Shown here: positions 24,419 through 36,994 of the stretch, piece by piece
Numbering within the stretch: the first letter of the stretch is position 1
Layout of the letters: every line of letters starts with the position of its first letter
Assembly: GCF_000189635.1 (NCBI RefSeq)
Contig: NW_002476164.1
Location: forward strand, 1 to 64,000
Length of the DNA stretch: 64,000 nucleotides
Origin: Tetrahymena thermophila SB210
Lineage: Eukaryota > Ciliophora > Oligohymenophorea > Hymenostomatida > Tetrahymenidae
Reading direction: 5' to 3'
Notes under the pieces: generated by a model
Seen by the model: the letters and a program-made list of their open reading frames with translations, nothing else
Database searches by the model: none
What the model was told of the DNA's origin: nothing
Translations under genes and position numbers: made by a program

Positions 24419-26957
24419 ATGGATACAGAAGACTTCTAACAAGCTGAAGAATTTAAATAAAAGGGTAACGACTGCTTTAAGCATAGTAAATATTAGGAGG
24501 CCTCAGATTTCTATACTAAGGCTATAGACTGTCATAGCACCTCACCAAAAGCAGCTCCATATTACTCTAATAGAGCATTCTGCCAATTAAAGTTAGAAAA
24601 TTATGGTCTCGCTTTGGAGGATTCTAAAACCTCTATTAAATTAGATCCTAATTTTGTCAAGGGTTATTATAGAGAAGGTTCTGCCTATTTAGCTCTTGGA
24701 AAACTTGAAGATGCTAGAAATTCCTTCAAAGCCGTACTTTTTTTTAACATTATCAGCAAATAAAATTTTATAATTTTTAAATCACATCTTTACCGCAATA
24801 AAATAAATAAATCTATTTTACTTCTAAAAGAGGTTTTTCCTCATATTCAAAAATTACTTTTAAAAACCATTTAATTTTGAAACATTTGCTTGATTTACCT
24901 TCTAAATTTGTAAACTTTATAAATAGGCTCATAAGTTACAGCCCAAGGATACTGATATTAATGAAAAACTTAAGAAATTAAAGTAGATGATTTATGAGAA
25001 AGAATTCCTTAAGTCAATCGAAATTTAACACACCCCTTTAGTTATTCATCCTGAAGATATTATTGTTGAGCCTAGTTACAATGGTCCAAAACTTGAAGAG
25101 GATAACCAAGAAATTACTGCAGAATGGTACCTTATTTTATTTTTAAAAAGCTATGAATACTATCAACTATTTGTTTGCTTTTTGTTGCTCGCTCATCAAT
25201 AAAACAAGAAAAAATAATTTGGAGCGGCTTGAAAATTTAAGCAAAGATTAAATCTTATTTCTTGAAAAAAATTAGGGTCTTAAATTTAATGAATTGGATG
25301 AAGGATTAAAAGAAATTGCATAAAAAATATGTCTGGATCCTCATAAAGAGATGCAATAACATTCTTAAATAATATAAAGCCCTCATTGACTTGGACTACG
25401 GACAGTAATTAGAATTAAAATTAGTTTTTATTTGATTTGGTTTGGTTTTAGCGATTATAAAGCATCAAGAGCAAAGAAAAACTCAGGAAGCAAAGAATAT
25501 ATTTGATAGAAAAAAGAATAATTAATATTTCGATTATTAAGACTTTTAGCTTGAATAAAAAATCTTTTCTTCTTCCTTTCTGCAATTTTTCTTACAGCCT
25601 CTCAAAAATTTCACCAAATAGAATAAAAGAATTTTTAGAGAAAATTAAAAAAAATTTAAATTTTTAAATTTTGTTCTGCTTTCTTTCAAAATTGTACACT
25701 AATTAATTATCTGCCAGAATCAAAGCGATTTTAATTAATCTAGATTTATTCTAAGAATTTTCATATAGATTTTCTTATTAATTTTTATAATTTATCCTAT
25801 AAAAAGAGATGAAAAACTCACTGTTTGTGGTGATATCCATGGTCAATACTACGACTTATTAAACATATTCTCTCTTAACGGAAACCCTAGTCCTTCCAAT
25901 CCTTACCTCTTCAATGGAGATTTCGTTGACAGAGGTTCATTCTCTGTTGAATGTATCCTCACTCTTATTGCTTGGAAGGTTCATAATCCTAACGTTATTC
26001 ATTTCACTAGAGGTAACCACGAATCTAAAAACATGAACAAGGTAAATAATTAATAACTAACTAGTTTCAAACTTTGCACAATCTAGTTATAAAAATAAAT
26101 TTATTAATGAAAAATCATCTTTCTGTGATGAAAATAATATTTGATTTTGGTAATTTAATATATGTTATTTAATTTTAATAATAGATGTATGGATTTGAAG
26201 GAGAAGTTATTCATAAATATGATAGCAAGACTATGGAATTCTTCTCAGACTTCTTCTAAAATCTTCCTTTGTGCTATGTTTTGAACAAAAAGGTTATGGT
26301 TAATCATGGTGGTCTTTTCAGTAATGACGGTGTCACCCTTGAAGATATTCGTGCTATTGATAGATACTAAGAACCTCCTGATACTGGCCTTATGACTGGT
26401 AACATTTAAAATTAATATATAATATAAAACGAATATATCAAATTAACATTCACTTTTTACTCAATCTTAAATTATTTAATTAACAGATTTATTATGGAGT
26501 GATCCCGTCAAGCAAAACGGTAGACATCCTTCTAAGAGAGGTATCTCTATTGGTTTTGGCCCAGATGTTGCATAAAAATTCCTTGCTGATAATAAATTAG
26601 GTAAAAAAAGCTTATTTATTATAAATTATTATTTTTATTAACTTACTTTTTTTTAGAATTATTGGTTCGTAGTCATGAAATGAAAGAAAATGGTTATGAA
26701 ATCGAAGCCGATGGTAAGGTTATCACAGTTTTCTCAGCTCCTAACTATTGCGATTAAATGGGTAACAAGGGTGCTTATATAATCTTCAAAGGAAGCGACA
26801 TGAAGCCAGACATTAAAACTTTTTCAGCTGTGGTAATAAATTTATAATTAATATTTTATAAGTAAATAAATAAATAAATAACAATTATAATAATAATTAG
26901 GAACATCCTAAAGTTCCTCCTATGGCCTACTCAAGAAATTTCTTAAACTTGTTTTGA
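24419..26957 (+). CDS. PP5: Serine/threonine protein phosphatase 5 (TPR-PP5), 479 aa
   Basis: Eight exons: 24419-24733, 24927-25126, 25276-25404, 25807-26041, 26185-26398, 26487-26600, 26657-26832 and 26901-26957, summing to 480 codons with all phases consistent. Residues ~9-112 form three TPR repeats ([19 protein letters not shown], then [20 protein letters not shown]), the HSP90-binding and autoinhibitory part of PP5. The linker helix [18 protein letters not shown] aligns with the family. The catalytic domain has GDIHGQ (223-228), GDFVDRG (252-258), RGNHE (283-287), VNHGGLF and SAPNYCDQMGN, the metal-binding motifs of PPP phosphatases. The C-terminus ends [17 protein letters not shown]. Length is close to the ~499 aa of animal PP5. 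In animals PP5 works with HSP90 on kinases and receptors; the same role here is inferred. The TAA at 26755 codes the invariant Gln of CDQMGN. Confidence 0.97.
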
Positions 26958-29413
26958 TAAAAACAGCCTTAATCTATTTATAAATAAATTAATTACATGG
27001 ATAATAAATTAATTAACGTGTTACCTTTATAATATTTGTAAAATATATTCTAATTATTTGTAACTATCTCTCTATAAAAGGATTCACTTTATTTAGCATT
27101 TTTCTGGATTTTTATCAAAATAAAATAAAAAAAATACTCAACTATTATTATATTTTTCTTATTGGTTTTTAACAAGTTAAATTTTATTTTCTAAAAAAAA
27201 TAAATGATAAAAAATGATTTTTAAAAAAATCAGCAATGTAAATATAAATAAATATTTTATTTAACACAAAATATTTAAAAATTTACTATTTTTAGAAGTT
27301 AACAAACAATTGTTTGGAAATTTATTTAAAAATTTGTTATTAAAGCATTCTAAATTTACAGAAAATTAATTTTATATTTGTTTCAATATAATATAAATAT
27401 ATACTCTCATTTTAATATGTAAATATCCTACTTCCACCTTCTTATAGTTAGTTAGTTATTTAGTTATTAATAAAAAGAATTAAATAAATGATATAAATTT
27501 GATAATTTACTTTTTTGGTAAACAGAAGCCATTTTAAGTAAATCTAATAATAATTTTACTTAACTTATATTACATCAAAACTAAAACATTTATTTAAAAT
27601 TCTTCAATATCTTTGAAATTATCAAGAATCATAATCATTCTTGCTAGTAAAATAAACAAGAAAATTTTTTATTACAAATAGTATATTATCTAACTTTATA
27701 TGTATATATTTTATTTATTTATTTATATATTAAATGCTTTAAAGTTAAAGTAATTGTAAAAATATGTAGTGAAAATTATGGATTAAAAAATAAAATAAAA
27801 TAAAACAAAAAAATATTAAGAAAAAAGATATGAATGGATTTTGACTTTAAAGTTAATGTATAAAAAAGAATAGTATAAATTCATGGTATGTAAAAAAAAT
27901 TTACTTTTTTAATTAATATCGTAAAGCAGATTAACTAAAAAATGTAGAGTGAGTCTTAAGATTACTTAACAATCTAATTATTTGATTATCAAATCAATTT
28001 TTATTATAAATCTAAAAAAAGTATATGGTAATATTATTGAAATGAAATTTGTTTTTGATCAATTAATATTAAATATTAGTAAAATCGCTTTGTGGTTATC
28101 GAACTATACTTAAAAAGTAAAAATTATTATTAAATTCACAAATTAAGTTTAATAGAGATTTTATTGATTTGTAATTAATTGATTTGAAACATGTAATATA
28201 CTAGAAGGAGATAATTAATTATTTATATCAAACAGATAGTAAACAACAATAAACTAGAACTATCCAAAATAGATTTAATTGTTTGTTTTGTCTGTCTAAA
28301 TTTATAAGATAAATAATTTACTTTATTCTAATGTGGTTTTGAGTCCAAAAAATCATATTATAAATTAATCTTAAAAAATAATAAGTTTAAATACATTAAA
28401 TAGTATTTAATTTATATACTAAATAAATAAATAACAATTTTTTAGTTTACATTATTTATAATGATCGAATTTTATTACATTTAAGAGTTTTTTTGGAGGG
28501 CAACTTCAAGCTTTATTACTACATCATTTTTTATTAACTAGTACTAACATTTTAAAAATAAGCTCGTCATGATTAAGCAAATAAAATCTATTTGCATAGA
28601 CATATTTCAAAATCAGTTAAAAAATTTTCATCCACATATCTGATTACATTATTAAGTTTGAATATTTATAATACCATTTTTGTGATTTATTTATTAATAA
28701 TATTAAAACTTTTCAAACAAGTTTAGTGATTTTACTAAATAAATCATAAGAAATAAAATATGAATTGAATATATATTTAAAAAAATTAAGCAAATTCTAT
28801 TTTATTTAACACAATCAAGGAAAATCTATTTTATTTAATAAATTATCAAATGAATTCTAAATAATATATTTATGATTGATTGATTGATATTTCATCTAAA
28901 ATTTAGTTTAATATCATAAATTTATATTGAAAAGACTATTACTTTTTTAGTTTATTTGGAGGGGGGTTTAGATATTTATTTTTTACAATAAACTCTATTT
29001 TTATTTACTTTTTTTTGTATTTTCAATTTTATTAAAGAAAATTATTATTAATAATATAGTTTTTTCAGCTTGTTTAAAGCAGCTGAATTTTTTGATGCTC
29101 TAATTTTAAAAGGGTTTAATACATTTTTTATTTCTAGCTATAATTTTTTAAGGTATTATTTAATATGTATCTATTTATTGTTTTAATTAAATAACCAATC
29201 AAATCGATATGATTAACTTAGATTTAAATAATGCTCATCACTTAATCGATTCTTACAAAATCTGACTAATAACGATATTTCTAAAAGTTAAGTCATTTCT
29301 TTTATTGCTTATTAAATACTGTTCAAAAACAGTCTTTAAACTTTATAAAAAATATAAAAATAACAACTAAATATTTAAAAAGAATCTAAAGCCAACCTTT
29401 AAATAATAAGACT
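26958..29413. other. Intergenic, AT-rich, nothing recognised
   Basis: About 2.5 kb between two plus-strand genes. No ORF, tRNA or repeat family recognised. A purine run with six consecutive G (28961-28966) is the only base-composition oddity. Confidence 0.5.
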
Positions 29414-30996
29414 ATGACTAAATCAACTGAAAACCCTGACACTTGTTGCTAATAATAAGAATTATAGGCTTTACCTACACTAAGTACTCAGAAAACTTCA
29501 ACTCTTGCTTTACAACAAACTACTTTAAATGATCAAGAAGAAAAAAACTCTCAAACTTAGTAAAGCAATATCACCTTATTTAGACCATGGTGGGCTTATC
29601 TCTTCGTGGCTGGATACATTTTCTTAGGAGGAATTGACACAGCTGTCTATAAATACTAAAATTCAACTGTAGTTGATGGATAAAAGTTTACTCATGCCTT
29701 CATTCAAGTAATTTATCAATCTTAAGTATCTTTTAGTTATTTAAATAAATACCTTAAATTAAATAGAATTACATTATGTTTCTTGGAATGTCTTTGAATT
29801 TAGTCATGTATTTTTACAACAAATACACTGGAAAAATTAACTTAGAAATTGACCCTAGTAAAAAGAATATGGATACCTTAAAATCAACCATGATATTAAA
29901 TATCCCTGCATTTTTGGACATGATAGGTTCTTTGTTGCAGCTATTTGCCTTGAATTTCATAGACAACAGCATTTATATGATGATCAGAGGAGGATCTATT
30001 ATCTTTGCTTGCGTGTTCACTAAGCTGTTTTTTAAGAGAAAGTTACTAAATTACAGATACTTTGGTATATTCTTTGTATTTGTTGGCTTGTTTATTGTAG
30101 GTCTTTCATCTTTCTTGAACACTAAAGGTAAGAGCCAATCTGACATTTAAATGTAAATCATTTCTATGGTCTTACTCCTTCTTGGTATTATTTCTGATGG
30201 TGCCTAATATACTACTGAAGAATATGTCTATAGTAAATTTAATGTTCACCCATAATTTATGCTTGGTCTTTAGGCGTAATTTTATTTATAGTTTTAAATT
30301 TATTTATTTATTTGATTGATTTCCAAATTTATTATCTTATTTGAAGTTAAAAAAATCCATAAAATTTATTTGAATTTATTTATGAATTTCAATTATGATT
30401 AATCATTTTATTTAAAGAATACTTTTATTCTCTTAATTGTTTTAAATTTTGTATCATTCATTTTTATATAATTAAAAAATAAATATTGTTAATTAAATAG
30501 ATTTTATGGTTCACTTTAATAAATGGTTTTGGTCGCTATTGCATGCCATGTATAATGTCCCTTCCCTAATAATGAAGGATGCTCAAAAATTTACGGAGTT
30601 TATTGGTTAGAAAGTATTACCATGTACTTTAGAGAAATAGGTAAAGATGATGCTCTTTTGGCTATGTGTATTATTGGTATATTTACTAAGTAAATATATA
30701 ATCTTTGCGGAACTTCAATTACCTATTACTTCTCAAGTGTTACAAGAACTGTTTCTGGAGCATTAAGAACTCTTGTAGTTTGGGTTATTTCCCTAATAGT
30801 TACTGCTACCAGTTCAAGAAAATGGGAAACTCTTGATCCTATTTCAAATGTAGTTAAAACTATTGGTTTCCTTGTATTAGTTTTTGGTAATCTAAGTTAT
30901 AATGGAATTATCAAAATACCTGGATTCCCAAGAGAATAAGACTTACCAAAACCAGCTGCATTAACAACGTAATTAAATTCAATCTAAAGTATTTGA
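29414..30996 (+). CDS. SLC35F6-like drug/metabolite-transporter superfamily membrane protein, 432 aa
   Basis: Three exons: 29414-29707, 29767-30275 and 30501-30996 (433 codons). A Gln-rich soluble N-terminus of ~60 residues precedes WWAYLFVAGYIFLGGIDTAV and about nine further hydrophobic segments. Family-typical stretches are PAFLDMIGSLLQLFALNF, NSIYMMIRGGSIIFACVFTK, EEYVYSKFNVHPQFMLGLQ, SVTRTVSGALRTLVVWVISL and GFLVLVFGNLSYNGIIKIPG. These align with human SLC35F6 and the related EamA/nucleotide-sugar-transporter group (from knowledge of the family, not a search). Human SLC35F6 is lysosomal/mitochondrial, and the transported substrate is unknown. TAA/TAG Gln codons interrupt it in the standard code, so only its middle part looks open there. 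Confidence 0.87.
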
Positions 30997-31509
30997 CTCA
31001 TAAAAATAATTTATTGCATTTAAAATAGTGTAAAGACAGAAGAGGCATAAATTTTGAAAATCTCTCCCTTAAAAATTTAATCTTAAGAATCTTAATGAAG
31101 TTATTTATTAAATTTCTAAACTAAATAATTATAATTATACTAATTAGTAATTGATTACAAACATACCACTAATAATAATAACAACTCAAAATACTTTTCT
31201 TAACTATCTAAATAATATTCTCTTTATAAATTTATATAAATATATATGTATTTATATGTGCGTAAGTTTAATTATCTTTAATCACCTTTTTCTCATTACC
31301 ATTTTTTTATTTTTATCAAAAACATAAAATATGTATTAGCTCTTTTTTTAACTTATCCCCTTAATACTTATTTTATTTAAAATTCTATATTTCTTAGAAT
31401 TAATACATATTTCTTTAACCCATTCTTCAAAATAAAAATAGATAATAGATAAAATATTAATAATTCTTAAAAAATTTATACTTTATATTTGTCACTCATA
31501 TTTAAATGC
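30997..31509. other. Convergent intergenic spacer
   Basis: About 500 bp between two converging 3' ends; AT-rich with nothing recognised. Confidence 0.5.
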
Positions 31510-32628
31510 TCATAAAACATTATATTTTTTAACAAATTTTTCAGCTTCTAAAAAATATTCATATTATGACATGTCATATAATTCCATTTATCTTAAAGTT
31601 TAACTTTACTCACTTTACAATTTACTTAAATCCCTATATACTGAAATAGAATCAATAATCTCTTGCTCAATTTAATATTTTATTATATTAATTATTGCTA
31701 TAATATCATCTTTAAAATATTTTAATATTACAAATTCTTCAACAAGCATATCGCAATCAAACCCATCCGTTGTCTTTAACTTAAGTTAAGATGTTGAAAC
31801 TTTAAATTCGTCTTCAAAATTTTTATTTTTATTGTTTATTTTTTTAAGAGATTTGATAATTGAATCAATTTAAAATTTGCTAAACTACCTTCTCTATTCA
31901 AGCTCTACATGCTCTCTCCAACCATTTCTTTTGAGCAGTGTTTTATAATTTTCAATTGGACCATGTATAATTTCAATCACACTTTCCGAAAGAGTGTACT
32001 ATGCCAAAGACTTTTTGTCCAAACCTTCAACGCAACTGAAAACTGCATAATTATAATATTGTTCTTCTTTTACCACACTTTCAATAATGAATGGTAACTC
32101 ATTGTTTATAAAGTTTTAAAATTCTAAGTATTTAAGTTGTTTTGTAATATTATCATCTTAATTCTTTTGTTATTAATATAATTGTAATTATTTTTAAAGA
32201 CTTTCTAGCTATAAAGAATACTCATAAAATTCTATATCTTGCATAGATTGCATCATGTTTATGATGAATTAATAATCTAACTAAATGAATGTAGGAGTAC
32301 AATCAAAGTTTAAGTGAAGTAAGTTTTTTTATAAATTATGGTTAACAAAAATAAGAGGCTTTATTGAATTCCAAATTTAAGCAGTTTATGATTCATATAA
32401 ATAATCATTATTTCTTGCTATTTCTATTAAAATATCACCATTTATAAAAAAACACAAATAATCTTTTAGCGGATGTTCAATCGAGAACAACATTTATTTA
32501 TCTACTACCTAAACTTGTTTAGTATTTTTTTATGTCACATTTAATTATTCTTTCAACTCTTACTTCTTAATCTTCTTTTTGATTTTTACTTTCTTTTAAC
32601 AAAATTAAGTAGAATCTGATGATATCAT
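31510..32628 (-). CDS. Hypothetical protein, 372 aa, single exon
   Basis: An uninterrupted minus-strand frame (ATG at 32628-32626, TGA at 31512-31510) with Gln-coding TAA/TAG. I do not recognise the family. The N-terminus is basic (QKKVKIKKKIKKQE). A Q-rich stretch at about residues 165-190 (LQLESLQKQLQLYQQQ) could be a short coiled coil. The second half mixes charged and aromatic residues, with KTLLKRNGWREHVELEQRRQ as a distinctive segment and a C-terminus rich in Glu/Tyr/Asp (MELYDMSQYEYFLEAEKF). No signal peptide or TM segment is seen, so it is probably soluble. It lies 1 kb from the four-TM gene on the same strand. Support comes from length, base composition above the flanks and consistent codon use, not homology. 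Confidence 0.7.
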
Positions 32629-33623
32629 TTGATTTAAACTAATTATTTAATTATTATTAATTACTAATTTGCATGATAGATATACAGTATTAATTAATTA
32701 GTAAATTCCTTATTGAAAATTATTTACTAATTTCTCTATACCAAAGAAACTTTATTTATCTATCAATCTATATGTGAATTCAAGAATCTTTTGAATATTT
32801 TTTTTCAATCTAATTCATCAAATCTGATAAAAGCTTAAAAGTTACATTTAGTTCATAAAAAATAAAACTCGATTCAGTAAAATATCTTATCTTTCTTTCT
32901 TTCTTTCTTTTAATGACTAAATTAAAAAACTTTAACAATTATCAATGAATTTTCAAAAATAATTAACAAAATATCCAAATATTAATAAATTTAATCTATC
33001 ATCAATGTATCTTAAAATTAATAATATTTTTTTATAATAATAATTCAGAAAATATAAAAATTTCAAAAATAAATATAAAATATCCAGTATATTTTTTAAT
33101 TTATTTTATTAAGGTTACTATTGAATTATAATATTTAGATTTAATTTATAAAGTAATATATTTTAAACAAAAATAAATCAAATATAAATAAATAATGCAG
33201 ATATATATTCAATGTTATCTATTATTTTGTTTTATTTGATAATTACCTATTATAAATTTCATATTTACTTTTTAATTTTGTCTATCCTAACTAAATTCTT
33301 AGAAATTTTTCTCACTAATTGTACGTACAGTTATTGTTTTTGAATTTAGGATAATCATTAACAAAAGATTACATTATTTATTTCATATTATTTATTACTA
33401 AAATTGAAATACCTTACTAATAATTTGGATTTATCTTTGAAAATATAAATGCACAGCAAGTTCTTTTAACTAATGAATTAACAAGCTAAAGTATAAAAAA
33501 TTGTATTACTATTATTATAATTATTATTACTAGTTTTGATATTATTATTCAATTAAAAAACTATTATTCATTTTAACATTTTTTATTTTATTTGCTTAAA
33601 ATAAATAGAGACTGACTGCAGTT
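32629..33623. other. Intergenic, AT-rich, nothing recognised
   Basis: Nearly 1 kb between two minus-strand genes. A TTTC run at 32892-32910 is the only repeat noted. Confidence 0.5.
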
Positions 33624-34148
33624 TCAGTAGTTGCTTTAAACAGTGCCTCCTGACAAAAATGCATTATAATTAGGTTATTCTGGAAAAAATCTCTATACAA
33701 GTTTCATAAGGAAAGCATAAATGTACATGAATATCCAGACAACGTAAACATAAGCGCAAACCATCAAGAATAACTGTAATTCTTTGCATTCTGTGGGCTT
33801 AGACCAGAAATGTTTGGATATTCCATAGATCATAGATGTGAAGTGAAAGATTACTAGAGAGCCATAGAAAATATACATTTATATTGTTACACAAACTGCA
33901 CCACATCTATTCAAGAAAGTGTATATTGATGGAACTTTGCTTAGAAAGTATCCAATTAAAAGAATCAAACAAATTGCTAAATTGCCGTAAAGTACCCAAT
34001 TAAGAAACATTTCTTTGGAATCATCTACACAAGTATCGTTTTCATATACTTTTTTAGTACAATAAGCAAAGACAAAGAAAATAAAATTCTACATCTTCAC
34101 TATTTTGTTAACATCTAATTTGCTATGATCGTGATCATCACCTAACAT
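33624..34148 (-). CDS. Four-transmembrane hypothetical protein, 174 aa
   Basis: Single-exon minus-strand frame, ATG at 34148, TGA at 33626-33624. A short His/Asp-rich start (MLGDDHDHSKLD) precedes the first helix region (FIFFVFAY). Further hydrophobic segments are NLAICLILLIGYFLSKV, MYIFYGSLVIFHFTSMIYGI and LQLFLMVCAYVYVVWIFMYIYAF. The C-terminal tail is short and polar (RFFPEQPNYNAFLSGGTVQS). Loops hold several Cys (AYCTKK, DTCVDD, NRCGAVC, TECKE) that could pair. No family recognised; the size and topology would suit a small tetraspan-like protein, but the diagnostic CCG of tetraspanins is absent. Confidence 0.8.
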
Positions 34149-35726
34149 TTTTATCTTCCTAAACTAATTTATTAAATGTTTTTATAATCCACTAACTTTT
34201 TTGAGTACTTTTGTTTAATATCTTATTGCTTTGCAAAGACTTTTTTATATTATTCAGCTGTTTGTTTATCTAAAACTGAAGTTTCTTTTCTATGAGGTTT
34301 AGAAAACTTATACTTGCTTGACTATTTTATATGTTTATTCCTCTTCTATTTTAATAAATATATATTTTTTATAAATTTATTTCTGAATTTTTTATCGTTT
34401 CACTCAATTATTTCTTAATAAAATAAATAAATAGCAATCAATCGCTTATGAAATTTTAATAATATAATTAGTGAGTGAGTGAGTGACTTAACCTTTCCTT
34501 TTTAATAAAAATTTAATTGTTTTTTAATATCTGTTTGAAGAAGATTCCTTAACTAGTCAATTTGCTAAAATAAAAAATAATCTACTTTTCATTTTCTATT
34601 TTAAATATTTTAAATAGATATTACTCGTTATCTTGTAATAGAAAATGATCAAACCTTAAAATGAAAAACCTCCCTTCATCAAGAATAATTTCCCTTTTTT
34701 GGCTAAAGAAAATAAATAAATAAAAGTAAAATATTGAAATTTTATTTTACTGAAGTAAATTTTATTCAAATTTAATGACCCTAATTTTTTAAATTAATTA
34801 TATTATGAAACAATTTTTTATATTTTAACAATTTTAAATTTAAAAATAAAATAAAATAAATTTTCTTCAGATTGTGTAAAATGAATACATTTTATTTATT
34901 AAATTTAATTTAATTTATAAATAATCATAATCAATGATTAAAAAAAATGTTAATTTTTACAAACTTATCATTTTTAAAAATATAATTTTAAATCTATTAT
35001 TTTTCATTAATATTATTTTAGAGTTCAATTGTTAATTTCTTTAAATTTAAATATAATTAATATTATTAAATTTTAAACTCTTTAATTATTTTATCTATCT
35101 TTTTCGAAAGCAATAAATACTAATAATAACAATAAAAAAATGTCTACTTTATAGACAGCTGATAATTAGAATATTTGAACCACATCAAGTGGTATAAAAA
35201 TATTACAATAATAGAATAAAATTTTATGTAAGATATCTCTTCTTTTAGATTTTTTTTGTTTTGAAAAAATAGAATAAAATCTTATATTGTTTTTTTTATT
35301 TATTGACTAAACTAAATTATAAAAAATTGAAGAATGATTTTCTAAACTTACTTTGAGATAAAAGCCCTTAAAATATTTATTTTTAAAACTTAATCTAATT
35401 TAAAGAATCAAAAAATTCTTTGAAAATCCATCAAAATTTTATCAGAAATTAAATTGGATTTCATTCCTTTATTAAAACAATACAATTTGTTTTTAAAATT
35501 TGATTAAAGAAAATTCTGTTTTTTTCTATTTAACTATCTATTATTCTTAATCGTGATATATAGAGTCTAAAAGAATTGAAATTGACTTAAATTTCAAAAT
35601 AAGTATTACTAAAATATAAAGATATTTGGAATTTTGCATTTAATTTTTTTATTAAAAGCAATGCATGATATATAAAGTATAAAAAATTAAAATATTATTT
35701 AGATTTATTATTATTTTATTTGCCTT
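34149..35726. other. Intergenic, AT-rich, nothing recognised
   Basis: About 1.6 kb between two minus-strand genes, holding the four-TM gene's promoter and the COX17 3' end. GTGA repeats at about 34471-34485 are the only simple repeat seen. Confidence 0.5.
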
Positions 35727-35915
35727 TCACTAAGGATTGAAACCTTTTGATCTTAAACATTCTTTATGAGCTTCGATAAAATCTTTACAGTTTTCTTCGC
35801 CATTATTAAAAACGCAAGCATCTCTAAGCTTCTTAGTTTCAGGGCAAGCACAACAAGGCTTTAACTTCTTTTCTGCAGTGCCAGCTTAAGTATTAACAGG
35901 AGCTTGGGTGTTCAT
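35727..35915 (-). CDS. COX17: COX17-like cytochrome c oxidase copper chaperone, 62 aa
   Basis: Short single-exon gene on the minus strand, ATG 35915-35913, TGA 35729-35727. The protein has [11 protein letters not shown] (residues 19-29), then [20 protein letters not shown], then KECLRSKGF. Cys21-Cys22 form the copper-binding CC motif. Cys24/Cys34 and Cys43/Cys53 form the twin CX9C pattern of the coiled-coil-helix-coiled-coil-helix fold. This is the full family signature and length. COX17 delivers Cu(I) in the mitochondrial intermembrane space to SCO1 and COX11 for cytochrome oxidase assembly and is imported by the MIA40 route, which the twin CX9C supports. Three Gln codons are TAA/TAG, which together with its size hides it from standard ORF searches. 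Confidence 0.96.
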
Positions 35916-36994
35916 TTGCAATAATTACTAAAGTTTTTGTAAATTAAAATTTTTTTGGAATGATAATAAATATCTGAATTGTTTTTATTAATTAAATTAT
36001 TAATAAAAATGTATGCTTATGAAATTAATATAATATCTTCAATATTAAATATAATAGAATCACTAAATACTTATTAGATAATAATTTACTTGACAAATAT
36101 TTTCTCAAAATATTCTTTTGATCTAGAAACCTTCTTTTTAATTTTTTGTATATCTAATCAAAATATAGTAATAACTGCTTATTCATCATAATTCAATTCT
36201 TACTCATCTTTATATATTTACTTTTTTTCTAGATTTATTTTTAATTCAGTGAATACAAATTATTATGTAGCCAGCCAATTCCAAAAAGATCGAAATAGGT
36301 TTTCAAAAATTATCACAAATTTATGAAAATAATTATGTGATTTTATTATATGTAATACGTTTCATTTTTAATATTTTATTCTCTATTTAAAATTATATTT
36401 AATACAAAAATAAACAATTTATTTGTTTAAAAAATTAATAAAATCAAAATATTAAAAAAATTTAATTAATTTTATAATATTTATACTCTTTTGGAAAAAT
36501 ATTTAAAACTTAAAAAGATCCAAGTTTAATTCAGTCAAATTCACTGTTTAAAAGCTCAAGTCTTTTCTAAGTATTTTGCAAAAACAAAAAAAGTTACAAT
36601 ATAAATTTTATTAGATATGATTTATTAATATAATGATGATATATTTTATTAAAATTATAAATGTGACTTAAAACTTATTAACCAAATCAAATGAGTTTAA
36701 GAAGCAATTAAATTATAATTCTAATCCTTAAAGAAAGATTAAAATACTTTAGAAACTTAAATATGTTTTTAATTATATAGAAAGATATTCTATGAGTCTT
36801 ATTTTTATTATTTTAATTTTATATGATAGTTGTAATATACAAATATGAAAAAGTAGTTCATATTGTCTATAATTTAGTTTGAAAAATCTTGTTTTTATTA
36901 GTATTATTGGAAATAATTAATTTGGTAGGTGTAAACTAGTTTTATATATTGAATTTTAATTAAATTTAATTATTAGTTTTTAGATAAATTTCAT
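35916..36994. other. Intergenic, AT-rich, nothing recognised
   Basis: About 1.1 kb between COX17 and the next minus-strand gene; it should contain the COX17 promoter. No motif recognised. Confidence 0.5.

Noticed and set aside
31909-32097. Plus-strand 62-residue ORF
   Set aside because: Shadow of the 372-aa minus-strand gene; no independent support.
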